The position numbers and the translations under genes were made by a program. 64,000 nucleotides of DNA from Megaleporinus macrocephalus (taxonomy: Eukaryota > Chordata > Actinopteri > Characiformes > Anostomidae). Below are positions 43,318 through 54,455 of this stretch, piece after piece. Below the pieces are notes generated by a model that had not been told where the DNA came from, did not search any database, and saw only the letters and a list, made by a program, of their open reading frames with translations. Location: NCBI GenBank assembly GCA_021613375.1, contig CM038709.1, forward strand, positions 39,019,656 to 39,083,655. Reading direction: 5' to 3'. Within the stretch, counting starts at the first letter, position 1. Each line of letters starts with the position of its first letter.

Positions 43318-44941
43318 TATACCCTGGGATCTTGCAAGCAGCACAATCAGCATTTCATTGTAGTTTTGGGAAAACCAGAGCAAACCAGAACCAGTGATCA
43401 TGTTCTCCTCGTCGTATGTCATATTTGGTATGAGAACCTGAAACCATGTCATGTGATGAATATGCAAAAATATAGAAAAATGGGGCGGGGCATGTGCTTT
43501 TCCACAGATTAAAGGTTTAGGCCCCGTACCTCCGGAGCAATGTCTACACTTAGATTCGAGTGGCATATTTAACACCTGGTGGAACCAAGGTTCCTTCAGG
43601 TTTGGTGGCGTTGGCTGCTTAGTTCTGCTGAGTCCCGTGTTTATTTTTTTCTTTCCCGTCACCCTTCGCCCTGTCCGTTACACCGACACCCCAGCTGTCC
43701 TCACCCTCGCACCGCGCCTGTCATCACGTCTCAGCGGAAGTGTGCATGTGCGAGGGGATGGTAATTTAGGGCTGGGGGAAGGGGCGGAGGAAGGGGGGGG
43801 CGGTGGTTTAGATTCATAGCGGTGGCACTTCAGTTCTAATGAACCTCACGGCTCCCCAGTCTCACCTTCTACCGCTTTAATTAGTCTGCTGGTAAAGCGT
43901 TGCCGCGCCGACGCCTCGTCTGGCCCTATTTATACTCTCCACACTTTCTCAAGAGCGCCGCTAATGGCTCCTCTGACTCGGTGCCTTTTTCATTCTAATT
44001 TTATTAGAACTTTCTCTGAAGTCCCCTCCATACACCCCCCCCCCCAAACCCTTAATGCATCCGCTCGCTCTGTACCAGGGCGGAGGCTTCCGACAAGCTA
44101 TTGTTAAAATGACCCATTTGCCAAGTAGCCACAGAACTGGACGGTGCTTTTTCTTTCTTTTTCTTTTCTTTTTTTTGTTGCAGTCTTTCTTTGCGTATAG
44201 CTAAACCCAAAGAACATTAGCAGCAAGGGACCCGCATCCTGCCTCGATTCATTACATGCCGGACCCCCAGCTGTGTTTATATATATATTTTTTTTTTCCC
44301 CCATTTTCGCCACCAGTTAAAGAAGCGTCTCGCAGGGAGCTGGTGGTCAGTGGGGTGCTTGTTCCGACGGGCTGGACACCCTCGCCGAGCCTGCTCTGTT
44401 CCATGCTAATGCAGCATTGCGTAACCGTGCGCAGCTCGCTAGGAAACACAGGGCCTGGGGAAATCAGAGCTGGCGTCAGCGCGAGCGGCCAGACGCAACT
44501 GTGCTGATGGTGCTTGCCAGGCGAAGCCTTGTACTCCTCCTTTCATGAAAAGCCAAGCAGCTAGATTAGCCTAGTGGTTTGAATGGGTGTTGTGAAGATC
44601 AGCAACGTGGTGCTGCATGTGCTGGTTCTTTATGGATAGAAGGCAAGTTATTACTTTCATAATCTCATAGTACTTACATTTGCATTCAGTTTACCTTCGG
44701 CAGGTTTGGCTCGGCGTCCCGTCTTTCCTCTGAAGGAGACTGTGTACACACTATCTTTTTTTTAATCAGAGTTGAATCACAATGAATTTCTTTTCTTCTG
44801 GACTTTTGAAGAGGGCTGAAATTAGAGCTTCATGTTGTTGTGGTGCTCAGTACTCAGCAGTGCAGCATAAAGGGTTAAGTACGGTGACCGAGAAGACCCA
44901 ACGCGCTGCATATTCACAAACGTGCTGCAAAGAGAAAACAC
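43318..44941. other. Intronic sequence, mostly unique
   Basis: It contains a poly-C run (44034-44045) and TTTCTTTTT low complexity (44147-44177), with GC-richer unique blocks at 43660-43950 and 44300-44510. From 44877, GGTGACCGAGAAGACCCAAC and CGTGCTGCAAAGAGAAAACA belong to a repeat that resumes at about 46010 and is present inverted at 46560-46815. Confidence 0.5.
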
Positions 44942-45842
44942 TAGAGATGAAAGGATTAATCGGCTATGTATCAGTATCGGCCGATTTTGAATCAAAAGAT
45001 GTGATCGGTGATCGGACGATATTTCTCCAATTTAGAGCCGATCCCGAGAGCTGAACGATGGTGTTAAACAAATGAGTCTGATTTCTGTATTTCCAGCTAG
45101 CGTTTCATCCAGGAAGAGGAGAACCCCCTCACTGCAATTCCTATCTGAACCACTAGGTGAAAATACACATTCTCTCATTTTCCACAGACTGACTAAAGCA
45201 GCGGCCTCCCAGAAAAAAAAATTGTGACAAACTCATCCAGGACGTTTTTAAATTAGTAAAATCACTGTGTCTCGTTGAGGAACCAAGACAAAGACATTTA
45301 ACACTATTAATCTGATACGGCACTTCAAGCGGCTGAATACAGTGAGTATCAGCAAACAGCAGAGCAGAGCTAGCACAAAACAAACAACCCAAAACGCTGT
45401 GCAAACCAGATCTGACCGGTACGAACAGAACAGCAGCAACAATTCAAGATCTACATTTATTGATTACATATAATCATTTAAAATAACCAGAGTGTGCTTT
45501 TAATGACTACTGAATTTATTTCATTAGCTTTTTTTTTATTAAAAAAAATATTTTAATTAAGGGTCTAAATGTAATGATTGCAGGATTGGGGATAATTTTT
45601 TGATTTACTTTGTTTATTTACTGTTAATTGGTTAAAAATATTATGCTGTTTCATATGAGCTCGTTAAAAATGGTAATAAACCAGTTTAGATCATGTTTCA
45701 TGACTAGCTTGCACTTATAACCACATGTAGCCCTGCCGTGGCGTATACTCGGCCTTCGATCGATATCGGCTCTTGGCTGATCGTGCTGAAAGGTGATCGG
45801 CGATCGGAATCGGCCTCAAAAACGCTAATAGGTCTATCTCTA
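44942..45842 (+). mobile_element. hAT-like non-autonomous element (901 bp)
   Basis: It begins TAGAGATGAAAGGATTAATC and ends AATAGGTCTATCTCTA. It is flanked by GAAAACAC (44934-44941) and GAAAACGC (45843-45850), seven of eight identical. Both ends are rich in CGATCGGC words. No intact transposase is visible. A second copy starts at 63061. It inserted into another repeat, whose halves lie on both sides. Confidence 0.82.
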
Positions 45843-45850
45843 GAAAACGC

Positions 45851-46010
45851 TTTATTATTATTATATTTTTTATATGTTTTTTATTATTTATTTTATTTGT
45901 TATCTTTATCTATTGGTGAATGGAGGAACAGCAAAGTAAGAATTTCATTGCACAGGGTAACTGTCTGTTCTGCTGTAAACATGACAATAAAACTCTTGAA
46001 TCTTAAACAC
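45851..46010 (+). repeat. LINE 3' end
   Basis: AATGGAGGAACAGCAAAGTA, AGAATTTCATTGCACAGGGT and ACATGACAATAAAACTCTTG AATCTT match the usual end of fish L2/Rex-type LINEs, which close with short AATCTTG-like repeats. Confidence 0.6.
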
Positions 46011-46140
46011 TTTCATCAAAACAGCAAAACTGGCACTACATTTAACAAACATGCTGCAAAAACGTGGGACGTGGGATCATATCTGGCGACGCAATGTAAA
46101 CAGAACCACGCCGAGCCGCGGTAGCGTCTAATGAGAAGTA
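46011..46140 (+). repeat. Right part of an interrupted dispersed repeat
   Basis: CATGCTGCAAAAACGTGGGA and CGACGCAATGTAAACAGAAC are the complement of words at 46600-46680. Together with 44877-44941 it is one older repeat split by the hAT-like element and the LINE tail. Confidence 0.65.
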
Positions 46141-46559
46141 AGTTTGGCTTTATTTACTAACTATCCAGACTTACTTCTCATTAGACACTAGTAATGGCTT
46201 AGATGAAGCCTCTTGAAGCGTTAAAGCTTTCCCTCCAGATGGTTCAAAAAAATGTTCATTACTCGAGACTTCATGTGCACACGAACCCCCCTGCTGGCCA
46301 AAACTTTTATTGTTATTTCAACTATTTGCGATGACCTTTTGCAAAGTTGTCAGCATGGAAACAGGTATGTACATAAAACCTTAATTTAATTTTCTGTGGT
46401 TTATTAATTGTTTATCTGATCTGTGTTTGATTGTGTGGGTCTGTTAATTGAAAAAAACTTGCCAGTATGATTTCAGTCAGTAAATAAATCCAATAGTACG
46501 TGAGAGAGATGGGACAGTGATAGTGGGGTGATGATGACTTTAATTTTTATTAAGAAACA

Positions 46560-46815
46560 ATAAATCACAAACCATGTCCTGAGCCACGTGGCTCCACATG
46601 GTTCTGTTTACATTGCGTTGCCCTATACGGTCCCACGTCCTTTAAGTGTCCTCTGGAAACACTTCCGTTGTGTTGTGGACGGTTTCGCAGCACGTTTGTG
46701 TTTTTGCAGGGCGTTTGTGAAATGTAGACGGCATGTTGCTGTTTTTTGAAAGAGTTTTCTGTTTGCAGAGCGTTTATGAATCTGCAGCATGTTTGGTCTT
46801 CTTGGCCACCGCAGA
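46560..46815 (-). repeat. Uninterrupted inverted copy of the same repeat
   Basis: GGTTCTGTTTACATTGCGTT, CCCACGTCCTTTAAGTGTCC and TTCGCAGCACGTTTGTGTTT, ending CTTCTTGGCCACCGC. It shows the intact order of the repeat split at 44877-46140. Confidence 0.65.
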
Positions 46816-47429
46816 TAAGTTTATATTTCATGTTATTTTAAGTTTTTGCGCACCAGTGTTCTCACTACAGTACCCAGCATGCATTAAGCCTCATGGATTT
46901 GTCTACACTTTGAGTGAAACTGACCAAGAAATCCCCATCCTGTCAAAAAACCTTCCATTATTTATTCAGGCGACTTCTGTGAACTGACCTGCAGGAAAGT
47001 TTCCATCTGCTGAAGTTTCTGTAGTGGTTTTTCTTTATAGAGAGATCCGAGACTGTACAGAACACTTTCCTGTGAAACTTTCACATATCACGACAAAAAG
47101 CCCGTTTCAGAAGTCAGGAAAGGGCCCCCAGACCTCAGAGGGTCAAAGTTATTGGTCATACAGGTTTGACATACAGCCAATCCATGTGCTGTTAACCAAT
47201 CGTAACTGCTGGCCAAGCCACTACCATCTCGTGATACACTTTAACACTTAAGGTGTTTTACCCTTTCAGACAGAGGAACAGAGCCAGACTTAAAGTAAAG
47301 CAGATGACTACTAGTTTTGAGATAGCTTGTCCACCTCATCATGATGATTTGAAGACAGCTGCAATAAGATACTCAGCTTTCTAGCAGTAGCATTATCAGC
47401 CTTCCTTCTGCTGTAGACAGCTTCTGGAA

Positions 47430-48000
47430 TAATATATGTAGGGGAGAGTGGGGTAAGATGAGACATACTTATGTGGCCTTCAAGATCAAGGAAAATGAGG
47501 TAGAAGTGTAATTAAACTGTTAAACCTAATTTCAGGATGTTTCCTATCATTTAAAATGATCAGAACACATCTGTTACTAAAAGTTCTAAAAAATATGGCT
47601 TCTTAAAAAAAAGTGTTCTTGTGGCTCAATTTGCCCCAGGTTGGGGGTAAGTTGATTCGAGTCAGTTGTAAGTTGCACCATATGGGTCTAACATATAATT
47701 TAAAATATAATTTAAATAATAAAAAAACATATATATGTATTTCTTTGCTAGATACTTAGGAACTTGGTGAAGGTGTCTTCATTGACCCAGCCAGATCTGG
47801 CAGAAGCACTGATTGATCCTGGTGGTGCTCCTGCCATGAAATGGTCTTTGGAATCTCACTCTTGGGAAAATAAACACAGGAGGGATTGCATTCGCAATGG
47901 CAATGACTGCTCACACCACAGTCAACCTCAAGTTACCCCATGGCATTTGGCTCACTTTGCCCCATAGCCACCATTTTGGGGGAAAAAAATGGCTAGCTTA
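47430..48000 (+). repeat. Dispersed fish repeat (GGGGTAAG type)
   Basis: It begins TAGGGGAGAGTGGGGTAAGA and contains TTTGCCCCAGGTTGGGGGTA and GCTCACTTTGCCCCATAGCC. From memory this resembles a common fish DNA repeat. A short open frame at 47764-47967 has no recognised domain. Confidence 0.45.
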
Positions 48001-48394
48001 CCAATTCAGGCTAATATTTAGATATATGATGTGCGTGGTTTTATTCAATGGCAAATCCCTAACATCATAAATATTTTTAGTTAGACCTGAATGAATGTAT
48101 GTATACACATTTCAATCAACCCCAAAGCAGTTGTAGTTTTTCAGCAGCTCCTTCCACTTTCAAGCTGCATCAGCAGAAGACATTTTCAGGCATTTGAATT
48201 GCAAAGTCTCTCTCTGTGGTCCACTGCAGCACCACTGTAGAGGGGGAGTAGACATAGACCACCATGGTGAATAAAAATGTCCAGAACGCGGTACATTTGT
48301 TTGGTTACTAGTTTTTCTGAATATCGCTGGAACCCCTGAATTACAAGCTCATTATATAAACATTATGATTAAATATATATATATATTTTGCTGT

Positions 48395-49290
48395 CAAGTA
48401 TCAACGCCGTTCTAACTCCAGAGTGTCCGGTCTGATTGTGTGATTCGGGCTTGTATACAGTTTTTTGACTGGATGCATGATTTCCAAATACTGATTTTCC
48501 TGGATATTTTTTCCCATAGAGAATGAATAGGATGAATAGGAAGTGCATGCCAATCTACTGAACATACGCTCAACCAACAGACACCGTTTCAGAAGCTGGA
48601 ACATTTAAGCTGGAACGGGAAGATTCAAACTAGAAGCTGGAGCTTGTCATTACTGGAAAATGTTTCCAGCGTTAAGTACATTATTAGGATGTTAAGATGG
48701 TCTAAATCAGCTGATCAGAGAGTCAGTAGTCAGTATTAATCGGAGTCTCTCCGGGATTAGCTCGAACTATGGATTTTCCATTTTTTTTCCCATAGACAAT
48801 GAATGGGATGAAAAAATAAACCCTCATCTTAGGTACTTCTGCACGACCAACAGACACCATTTTGCATTCACTGACTCGGGGCAGACCCCCAATCCCCCAG
48901 TGCAGTGTTGGTTTAACCCGCACTCGTCTGTTTGTCTTTTTTTCATCCCTCTTTTTCCCCATAGAGTCCCATTCGTTTTCGAGCGCAGACAAACATCATG
49001 GTTTCGTTTAACAAGCAGTCACCGCATGTACTCACTTAGAGCAGGTCCCCAACCTCTAATCCACAGACATGCGGACACGCACTCGTCTGTCTATCGCTTG
49101 TTCATCCCTCATTCCTACCATAGAGTCGCATTCATTTTCAGCAGAACCCAAACATCAAGCGTTCTTTTAACCTACAGCCACCAAACTTGATGTACTGACT
49201 CAGTGCAAATCCCCAAACACACTGAACCATGCTCCTCTACTTATTGTTTATTCATCCCTCCTTCCTTGCACTGCTTTAGCTGCACAACCC
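48395..49290. repeat. Dispersed repeat family R1 (tandem group of about four copies)
   Basis: Consecutive partial copies show TTTTTTCCCATAGAGAATGA (48508), TTTTTTCCCATAGACAATGA (48784), CCCCATAGAGTCCCATTCGT (48957) and ACCATAGAGTCGCATTCATT (49117). CACTCGTCTGTTTGTC or CACTCGTCTGTCTATC follows in between. No coding content. Confidence 0.65.
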
Positions 49291-49369
49291 TCCTTTAGGA
49301 AATGCACTAGTTTTGTACATGACAATACACCACACTGGCTGTCTGGGCTGCTTTTAAGGAGGCTTTCAG

Positions 49370-49745
49370 TGATACAGCGGTCATGATTCTATATATCGTG
49401 ATGTAATGTGTAATGTGATACTATATTTAGTATCTATATATACTATATATATCACAAGTAAAGTGATATATTGTGATTTTTCAAATCCTACTATTAAAAC
49501 ACACCACTATATGAACAGGTTTGCCAATACTTATAATAGCATTGCACCCTTGTGCTGCTTGTTAAGGTTGGAGTGGATCTGAGAATGGATTATAACACTG
49601 CCATCTAGTGGACAGAGGTTTAAACACAACACACAATGATTCACTATCTGCCAGGAATCTGTGTATCGATACTGTGTTTTTGAGGATTGATATAGTATCA
49701 CCAAACATAATACCCCGATACTCCATATTTCAGTATTTTTTTTAA
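49370..49745 (-). mobile_element. Truncated hAT-like element, inverted relative of 1545-1910
   Basis: ATAACACTGCCATCTAGTGG, AACACAACACACAATGATTC and CTGCCAGGAATCTGTGTATC are the reverse complement of the inner part of the 1545-1910 element. The termini are not clear. Confidence 0.75.
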
Positions 49746-51011
49746 TAAGTCCATATATATACCTCATAAATCTAATGATGCTGTGATTTCTAAGGAAAAA
49801 TGTTCACAGGGCAAATCGAATCGGGTTCGAAACAACTTTTAATTACCACAAGAGGCAGTTTTTGAAAAGCTCCATTCATTCTTCTCATAGAGAAGCTGCT
49901 CTTAGAGCCGGAGTTCCTTTTCCGAGCATAAGCAGCGACTACAAAATGACGACACAACCTCAGATATTTGATTTGTTGTATAACAGATTGTTTGCCCAGA
50001 TTTCCCCTCTTTAACAGAGCTGCCTCTTTTGATGAGCTATGAGTGAGAAATTATTCATGTTATATTACAGCAAGCCATCACTCTCTGTTTTCTTCATTAG
50101 GGAGCGCTCTTTGAAAACGGAGGCTGATTTTACACTGAATGGCGTAATTTCAATAAGCAAACCTTTCAAGTCGTATTAGACGAAGGCTCAGAACGTGTTT
50201 TCATTCTCCTATCAAGCTTGAGAGATGCGTTTTGTTCTTTATGGGTTATTTTTTTATATATATACAGACATATGTACCACCGTCTCGTGACACACTTTAA
50301 CCCTTTACAGTCCGGGCGTATTACATAAGCCCTATGGCTCATTATTCTGGAACTACATGGCTCACACAGATTTTTTTCTTAGGTTGTAGATGTGTGTAAG
50401 AAAATGTTGGACCCGCCGGTGGGTCCGTGACATTCAAGTGGTTAAGACAGTTGTGTTAAAAGTGACTTTTACAGAAAACACCCAAGTACTGGACTTTTCC
50501 GGATGTTAAGATTAGAGTCCACGGTTGTTCCTCTGGATCGTCTGGTTTTGTTCCTGGCCTCCTGCAGCGGACTTGTTAGTGAGGCTCAGTGGTCATTAGC
50601 GGGTTGAAGGTTTGAATCTGGAGGTTTCGGCCGCTGCAGGACAGGTGTGGAGGGCTGTCAGGAGCACACTAATGAATCTATAGAGCTGTCAGCTGTCTTG
50701 CGACTCCATATCTGATGAGTGACAGTCCAATCAATGCGCTGGGCCCGTCCAATTGAGCGGACAGACATGCACTGGCTTTTTCCACCTAGAGACACGACTG
50801 ATGTGGTCCTACCTCGGAGGAGTGTCATGCAATGCTTGTTTATGTTTAAAAAAAAAAAAGCAAATGTTGGCACTTAAGTTTTGCATAGGTGCTGGGTTTG
50901 CATAGAGTTGCGTTACATATGGGCGCTCGTGTCAGGAGAGCTTTCGGACGGACCGCGGTAATGAACACCCGGAGGAACTGACTGACTTGTTGTTGTTTAT
51001 GTCGCATGCAG
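49746..51011. other. Intron end before exon E
   Basis: Mostly unique sequence (49890-50240 looks ordinary). CGTCTCGTGACACACTTTAA with GTTGGACCCGCCGGTGGGTC at 50280-50430 looks like a repeat fragment. The acceptor of exon E follows a short T-rich stretch at 50989-50999. Confidence 0.4.
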
Positions 51012-51149
51012 GAGCCGGCCCCCATGACAGAGGACCTTCTGGAGGAGCAGTCGGAGGTGCTGGCCAAACTGGGGACTTCGGCCGAGGGCGCCCACCTCCG
51101 CGCCCGCATGCAGAGCGCCTGCCTGGTCTCAGACATGGAGTCCTTCAAG
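51012..51149 (+). CDS. rab3gap1: RAB3GAP1 exon E (start of the conserved catalytic region)
   Basis: This 138-nt exon, phase 0 at both ends, encodes EPAPMTEDLLEEQSEVLAKL and then GTSAEGAHLRARMQ, SACLVSDMESFK. Human RAB3GAP1 has the same segment with one visible change (SACLLSD). The near identity fits the start of the conserved catalytic region of Rab3GAP. The acceptor is TCGCATGCAG, with a short T-rich stretch (TTGTTGTTTATG) just upstream, and the donor is AAG|GTAAGG. It joins exon D after IPVTQ. The next expected exon (human AANPGC..EDFVRWYSPRD) was not found in the remaining 12.8 kb, so a long intron runs past the window edge. A SINE-derived minisatellite begins about 80 nt after the donor. 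Confidence 0.97.
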
Positions 51150-51231
51150 GTAAGGCACGCCCACAGGACAACGAGATCTACCACCTTACTTTTTGGATAG
51201 CTTCTTTAGTTACACTTGAAGTTGAAGAATT

Positions 51232-52560
51232 GGTTATTATGGTGGTGTAGTGATTAGCACAGTGGTGCAGTGGTTAGTATGATGGTGCAGTGGTTAGTAT
51301 GGTGGTGTAGTGATTAGCACAGTGGTGCAGTGGTTAGTATGATGGTGCAGTGGTTAGTATGGTGGTGTAGTGGTTAGTAAGGTGGTGTAGAGGTTAGTAT
51401 GGTGGTGTAGTGGTTAGTACGGTGGTGTAGTGGTTAGTATGATGGTGCAGTGGTTAGTAAGGTGATGTAGAGGTTAGTATGGTGGTGTAGTGGTTAGTAT
51501 GGTGGTGTAGTGGTTAGTAAGGTGGTGTAGTGGTTAGTACGGTGGTTTAGTGGTTAGTACGGTGGTGTAGTGGTTAGTACGGTGGTGTAGTGGTTAGTAC
51601 GGTGGTGTAGTGGTTAGTATGGTGGTGTAGTGGTTAGTACGGTGGTGTAGTGGTTAGTACAGTGGTGTAGTGTTTAGTACGGTGGTGTAGTGGTTAGTAC
51701 GGTGGTGTAGTGGTTAGTATGATGGTGTAGTGGTTAGTGTGGTGGTGTAGTGGTTAGTATGGTGGTGTAGTGGTTAGTATGGTGGTGTAGTGGTTAGTAT
51801 GGTGGTGTAGTGATTAACACTGTGGTGTAGTGGTTAGTACGGTGGTGTAGTGGTTAGTACGGTGGTGTAGTGGTTAGTATGGTGGTGTAGTGGTTAGTAT
51901 GGTGGTGTAGTGGTTAGTATGGTGGTGTAGTGGTTATTACGGTGGTGTAGTGGTTAGTATGGTGGTGTAGTGGTCAGTATAGTGGTGTAGTGGTTAGTAT
52001 GGTGGTGTAGTGGTCAGTATGGTGGTGTAGTGGTTAGTATGGTGGTGTAGTGGTTAGTGTGGTGGTGTAGTGGTTAGTATGGTGGTGTAGTGGTTAGTAT
52101 GGTGGTGTAGTGGTTAGTATGGTGGTGTAGTGATTAACACTGTGGTGTAGTGGTTAGTACGGTGGTGTAGTGGTTAGTACGGTGGTGTAGTGGTTAGTAT
52201 GGTGGTGTAGTGGTTAGTATGGTGGTGTAGTGGTTAGTATGGTGGTGTAGTGGTTATTACGGTGGTGTAGTGGTTAGTATGGTGGTGTAGTGGTCAGTAT
52301 AGTGGTGTAGTGGTTAGTATGGTGGTGTAGTGGTCAGTATGGTGGTGTAGTGGTCAGTATGGTGGTGTAGTGGTCAGTATAGTGGTGTAGTGGTTAGTAT
52401 GGTGGTGTAGTGGTTAGTATGGTGGTGTAGTGGTTAGTACGGTGGTGTAGTGGTTAGTACGGTGGTGTAGTGGTTAGTATGGTGGTGTAGTAGTTAGTAT
52501 GGTGGTGTAGTGGTTAGTATGGTGGTGTAGTGGTCAGTACGGTGGTGTAGTGGTCAGCAC
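51232..52560 (+). repeat. Minisatellite T9, 20-bp SINE-head unit, about 66 copies
   Basis: This is the same unit as T8 (GGTGGTGTAGTGGTTAGTAT and variants with TGATTAGCAC, TGATTAACAC and TGGTCAGTAC). It starts about 80 nt after the exon E donor. A 320-bp higher-order copy is visible: about 51801-52018 equals 52121-52338. The last unit continues directly into a complete SINE. Confidence 0.97.
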
Positions 52561-52858
52561 TGTCTCCTCACAGTAAGATGATCTGGGTTGGATTCCCGGT
52601 CCGGGTGGTTCTGTGTGGAGTGTGTATGTTCTCTCCGTGCTTGACTGGGTTTCCTTCCACAATCCAAACACATGCATGTTAGGTTGATCACTTCCTCTGA
52701 ACTGCCCGTAGGTGTGAGTATGTGCGTGAGTGTGTGTTGGCCATGTGATGGACTGGCGACATATCCATGGTGTACCCCGCCTTCACCCGATAACGCTGGG
52801 ATTGACTCCAGCCCCCCAGAAGATAGCGGAAGATGATGGATGGATGGATGGATGGATA
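52541..52858 (+). mobile_element. tRNA-derived SINE, full length (about 318 bp)
   Basis: The head GGTGGTGTAGTGGTCAGCAC, then TGTCTCCTCACAG, and a B-box-like GGTTGGATTCC at 52587, follows the layout of tRNA-Val (GTAGTGTAGTGGTTATCAC..GCCTCACA..GGTTCGAAACC). The body contains TTCTGTGTGGAGTGTGTATG, GACTGGCGACATATCCATGG and GATAACGCTGGGATTGACTC. The tail is (ATGG)n at 52833-52857. SINEs are copied by LINE enzymes and need the internal Pol III boxes. It is the source-type sequence for arrays T3, T8 and T9. Confidence 0.88.
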
Positions 52859-52984
52859 ATATTAATTTAGGAGCATTTTCTCATTGAAGTGATGGGATTG
52901 TCATCCTGAAACACAGCAAAATAAGTCTGTGATTTGTGGTAGCATTTCTTGACACTTCATAAATCATTCGATGTTTTATGTATG

Positions 52985-53310
52985 ATACACTACTGTGCAA
53001 GTCTTAGCCACCCTTACCTGACTGTTAAAAATGAGTGTATTTTCACCAGTAGGAACACCAGACATCATTAGAACAGATGGAAATTAACAAAGTAACATGA
53101 ATATCTTATTGTGAAAGAAGTAGATCAGATCTTGAGCTCTAGTTTGAAGAACAAAGTGTAGTGTCCAGATTTCTCCTGGACGCCCCAGACATTGTATGAA
53201 TGTATTCAGTTCCTTCAGCAACAATCTTGATTTAGCTTAACGAAGTACTGAGCAGTCAAAGCAGGTATTAGATGAGAACTGTAAATAATACTGGGTTGTT
53301 TCCACAAGGA
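52985..53310 (+). repeat. Dispersed repeat R4, copy 1
   Basis: It begins ACACTACTGTGCAAGTCTTA, a word typical of another fish DNA transposon end, and continues with GTAACATGAATATCTTATTG, TCCAGATTTCTCCTGGACGC and AAGCAGGTATTAGATGAGAA. The later part recurs at 59510-59745. Confidence 0.7.
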
Positions 53311-54290
53311 AAAGCTTGGAAAGGTGTCCAGGAGAAATCTAGAACTTGGCTTCAAACTGAAGAACGTAATTAGATGTTTGTTACTTTGTATTGTATTTAT
53401 GATTATATACATCTGTTTTAATGATATCTGGTGTTCTCCCTGCTGAGAATACACTTACTGCTCAGATAAAGACTATTAATTAACATATATATATATATAT
53501 ATATATAGCTGATTGTGGAAATTTCTAACCTTACCTTGAAGGTAGATGAGCGAATGACAGTCATGGTTGAAGTTTCAGTTGCTTTTATAAGTTGAAAAAG
53601 ATCTAAAATGTGAATCAAGGATTTCAGTGTTTGCAGCAGAATATGAAAAGTAATAATCTCCATGTTATTGTCCTCGAAACACGCCACGTATTCAGAATTT
53701 GCTGTGTGTTTGAACAGAGTTGGTAGCTTGGCAACAGAGCAGGGCTGCTTGTTGGCGTATGGTGTTCCCGTACTGTATTTACTTAAAGACTTTCAGCGCC
53801 AGCGCTCTGACGTCTACAGTCGGAATTGATTGCTGATAAAGAAAGCTGCGCCTCCTGTTGATCGCTAGAGCGCCAGAAGTTTCCCATAGGAAGCTGAGAA
53901 CATGTATTATTCCAGTGATTCTGTGATACACTGAGCTGTAGGACAGAGGCAGCATCGGTCCTTGTTGTGAATGACCTCAGGCCTGTCGGTGATGCTGTTT
54001 CCATCTTAGTGCAGGTTTCAGTAGGGTTAAATTATCTGATAACAAGATTCACAAAAGGATTCCTCCAAAAATGTGATTTTTCCTGTGGAGTCCCACATAG
54101 TTCAGTTTTAGGGCCTCTGTATATTAGATAATATGAGCCTTTTCTCAGTAAAAACCTGGCCCTTTAGTTTTGAAACCAGGCCAGAAGTATGAACACGGGA
54201 TTGTGTTATTAGATATTTTGAGAGTAGAGTTGATTACTGTAATGCTGCTTTTGCTGGGGGTCCGAAGAAAACAATCCATCCTTTAAAACA
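53311..54290. other. Intronic sequence, no gene seen
   Basis: There is a short (AT)n at 53485-53508 and otherwise unique sequence without coding similarity. Confidence 0.45.
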
Positions 54291-54455
54291 TGATCGAGCA
54301 GCGAGAGAAAGGAGACAAGAGAGCTCACCCCCCCATGTGAACCGCACTACATTTTGGGATTGACTTTAAAGGAAAGTGACCTGGAAGCTCCTGGATTACT
54401 TTGCAGAATCTCTAGATTTTCGTTCCAACTCATCAATCTAGGTCTGCAGATTCTG
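54290..54455 (+). repeat. Block homologous to the 484-bp tandem duplicate
   Basis: AGAGAAAGGAGACAAGAGAG, CGCACTACATTTTGGGATTG and CTCCTGGATTACTTTGCAGA, followed by a palindromic-ended MITE, as in the two copies at 56566-57540. Confidence 0.8.

Larger units (their letters stand above)
4955..51149 (+). other. rab3gap1: RAB3GAP1 gene, internal part (five exons, four introns)
   Basis: RAB3GAP1 is the catalytic subunit of the heterodimeric Rab3GAP complex with RAB3GAP2. It stimulates GTP hydrolysis by Rab3 in regulated exocytosis and also acts on Rab18 at the ER. Five exons on the + strand have AG acceptors and GT donors and join without a frame break: 108 nt, then 173 nt (ending with two bases of a codon), 55 nt (supplying the third base), 336 nt and 138 nt. 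Together they give about 270 codons. Introns are 10,707, 4,080, 11,867 and 18,731 nt, packed with tandem arrays and transposons. No exon was recognised before 4955 or after 51149, so the start and end of the gene lie outside. The human catalytic arginine (R728) would fall in a later exon. The family match is from recalled human protein segments, not a search. Confidence 0.93.

Noticed and set aside
47764..47967. 67-codon + frame
   Set aside because: Lies in a dispersed fish repeat, has no recognised domain and no supporting splice signals.
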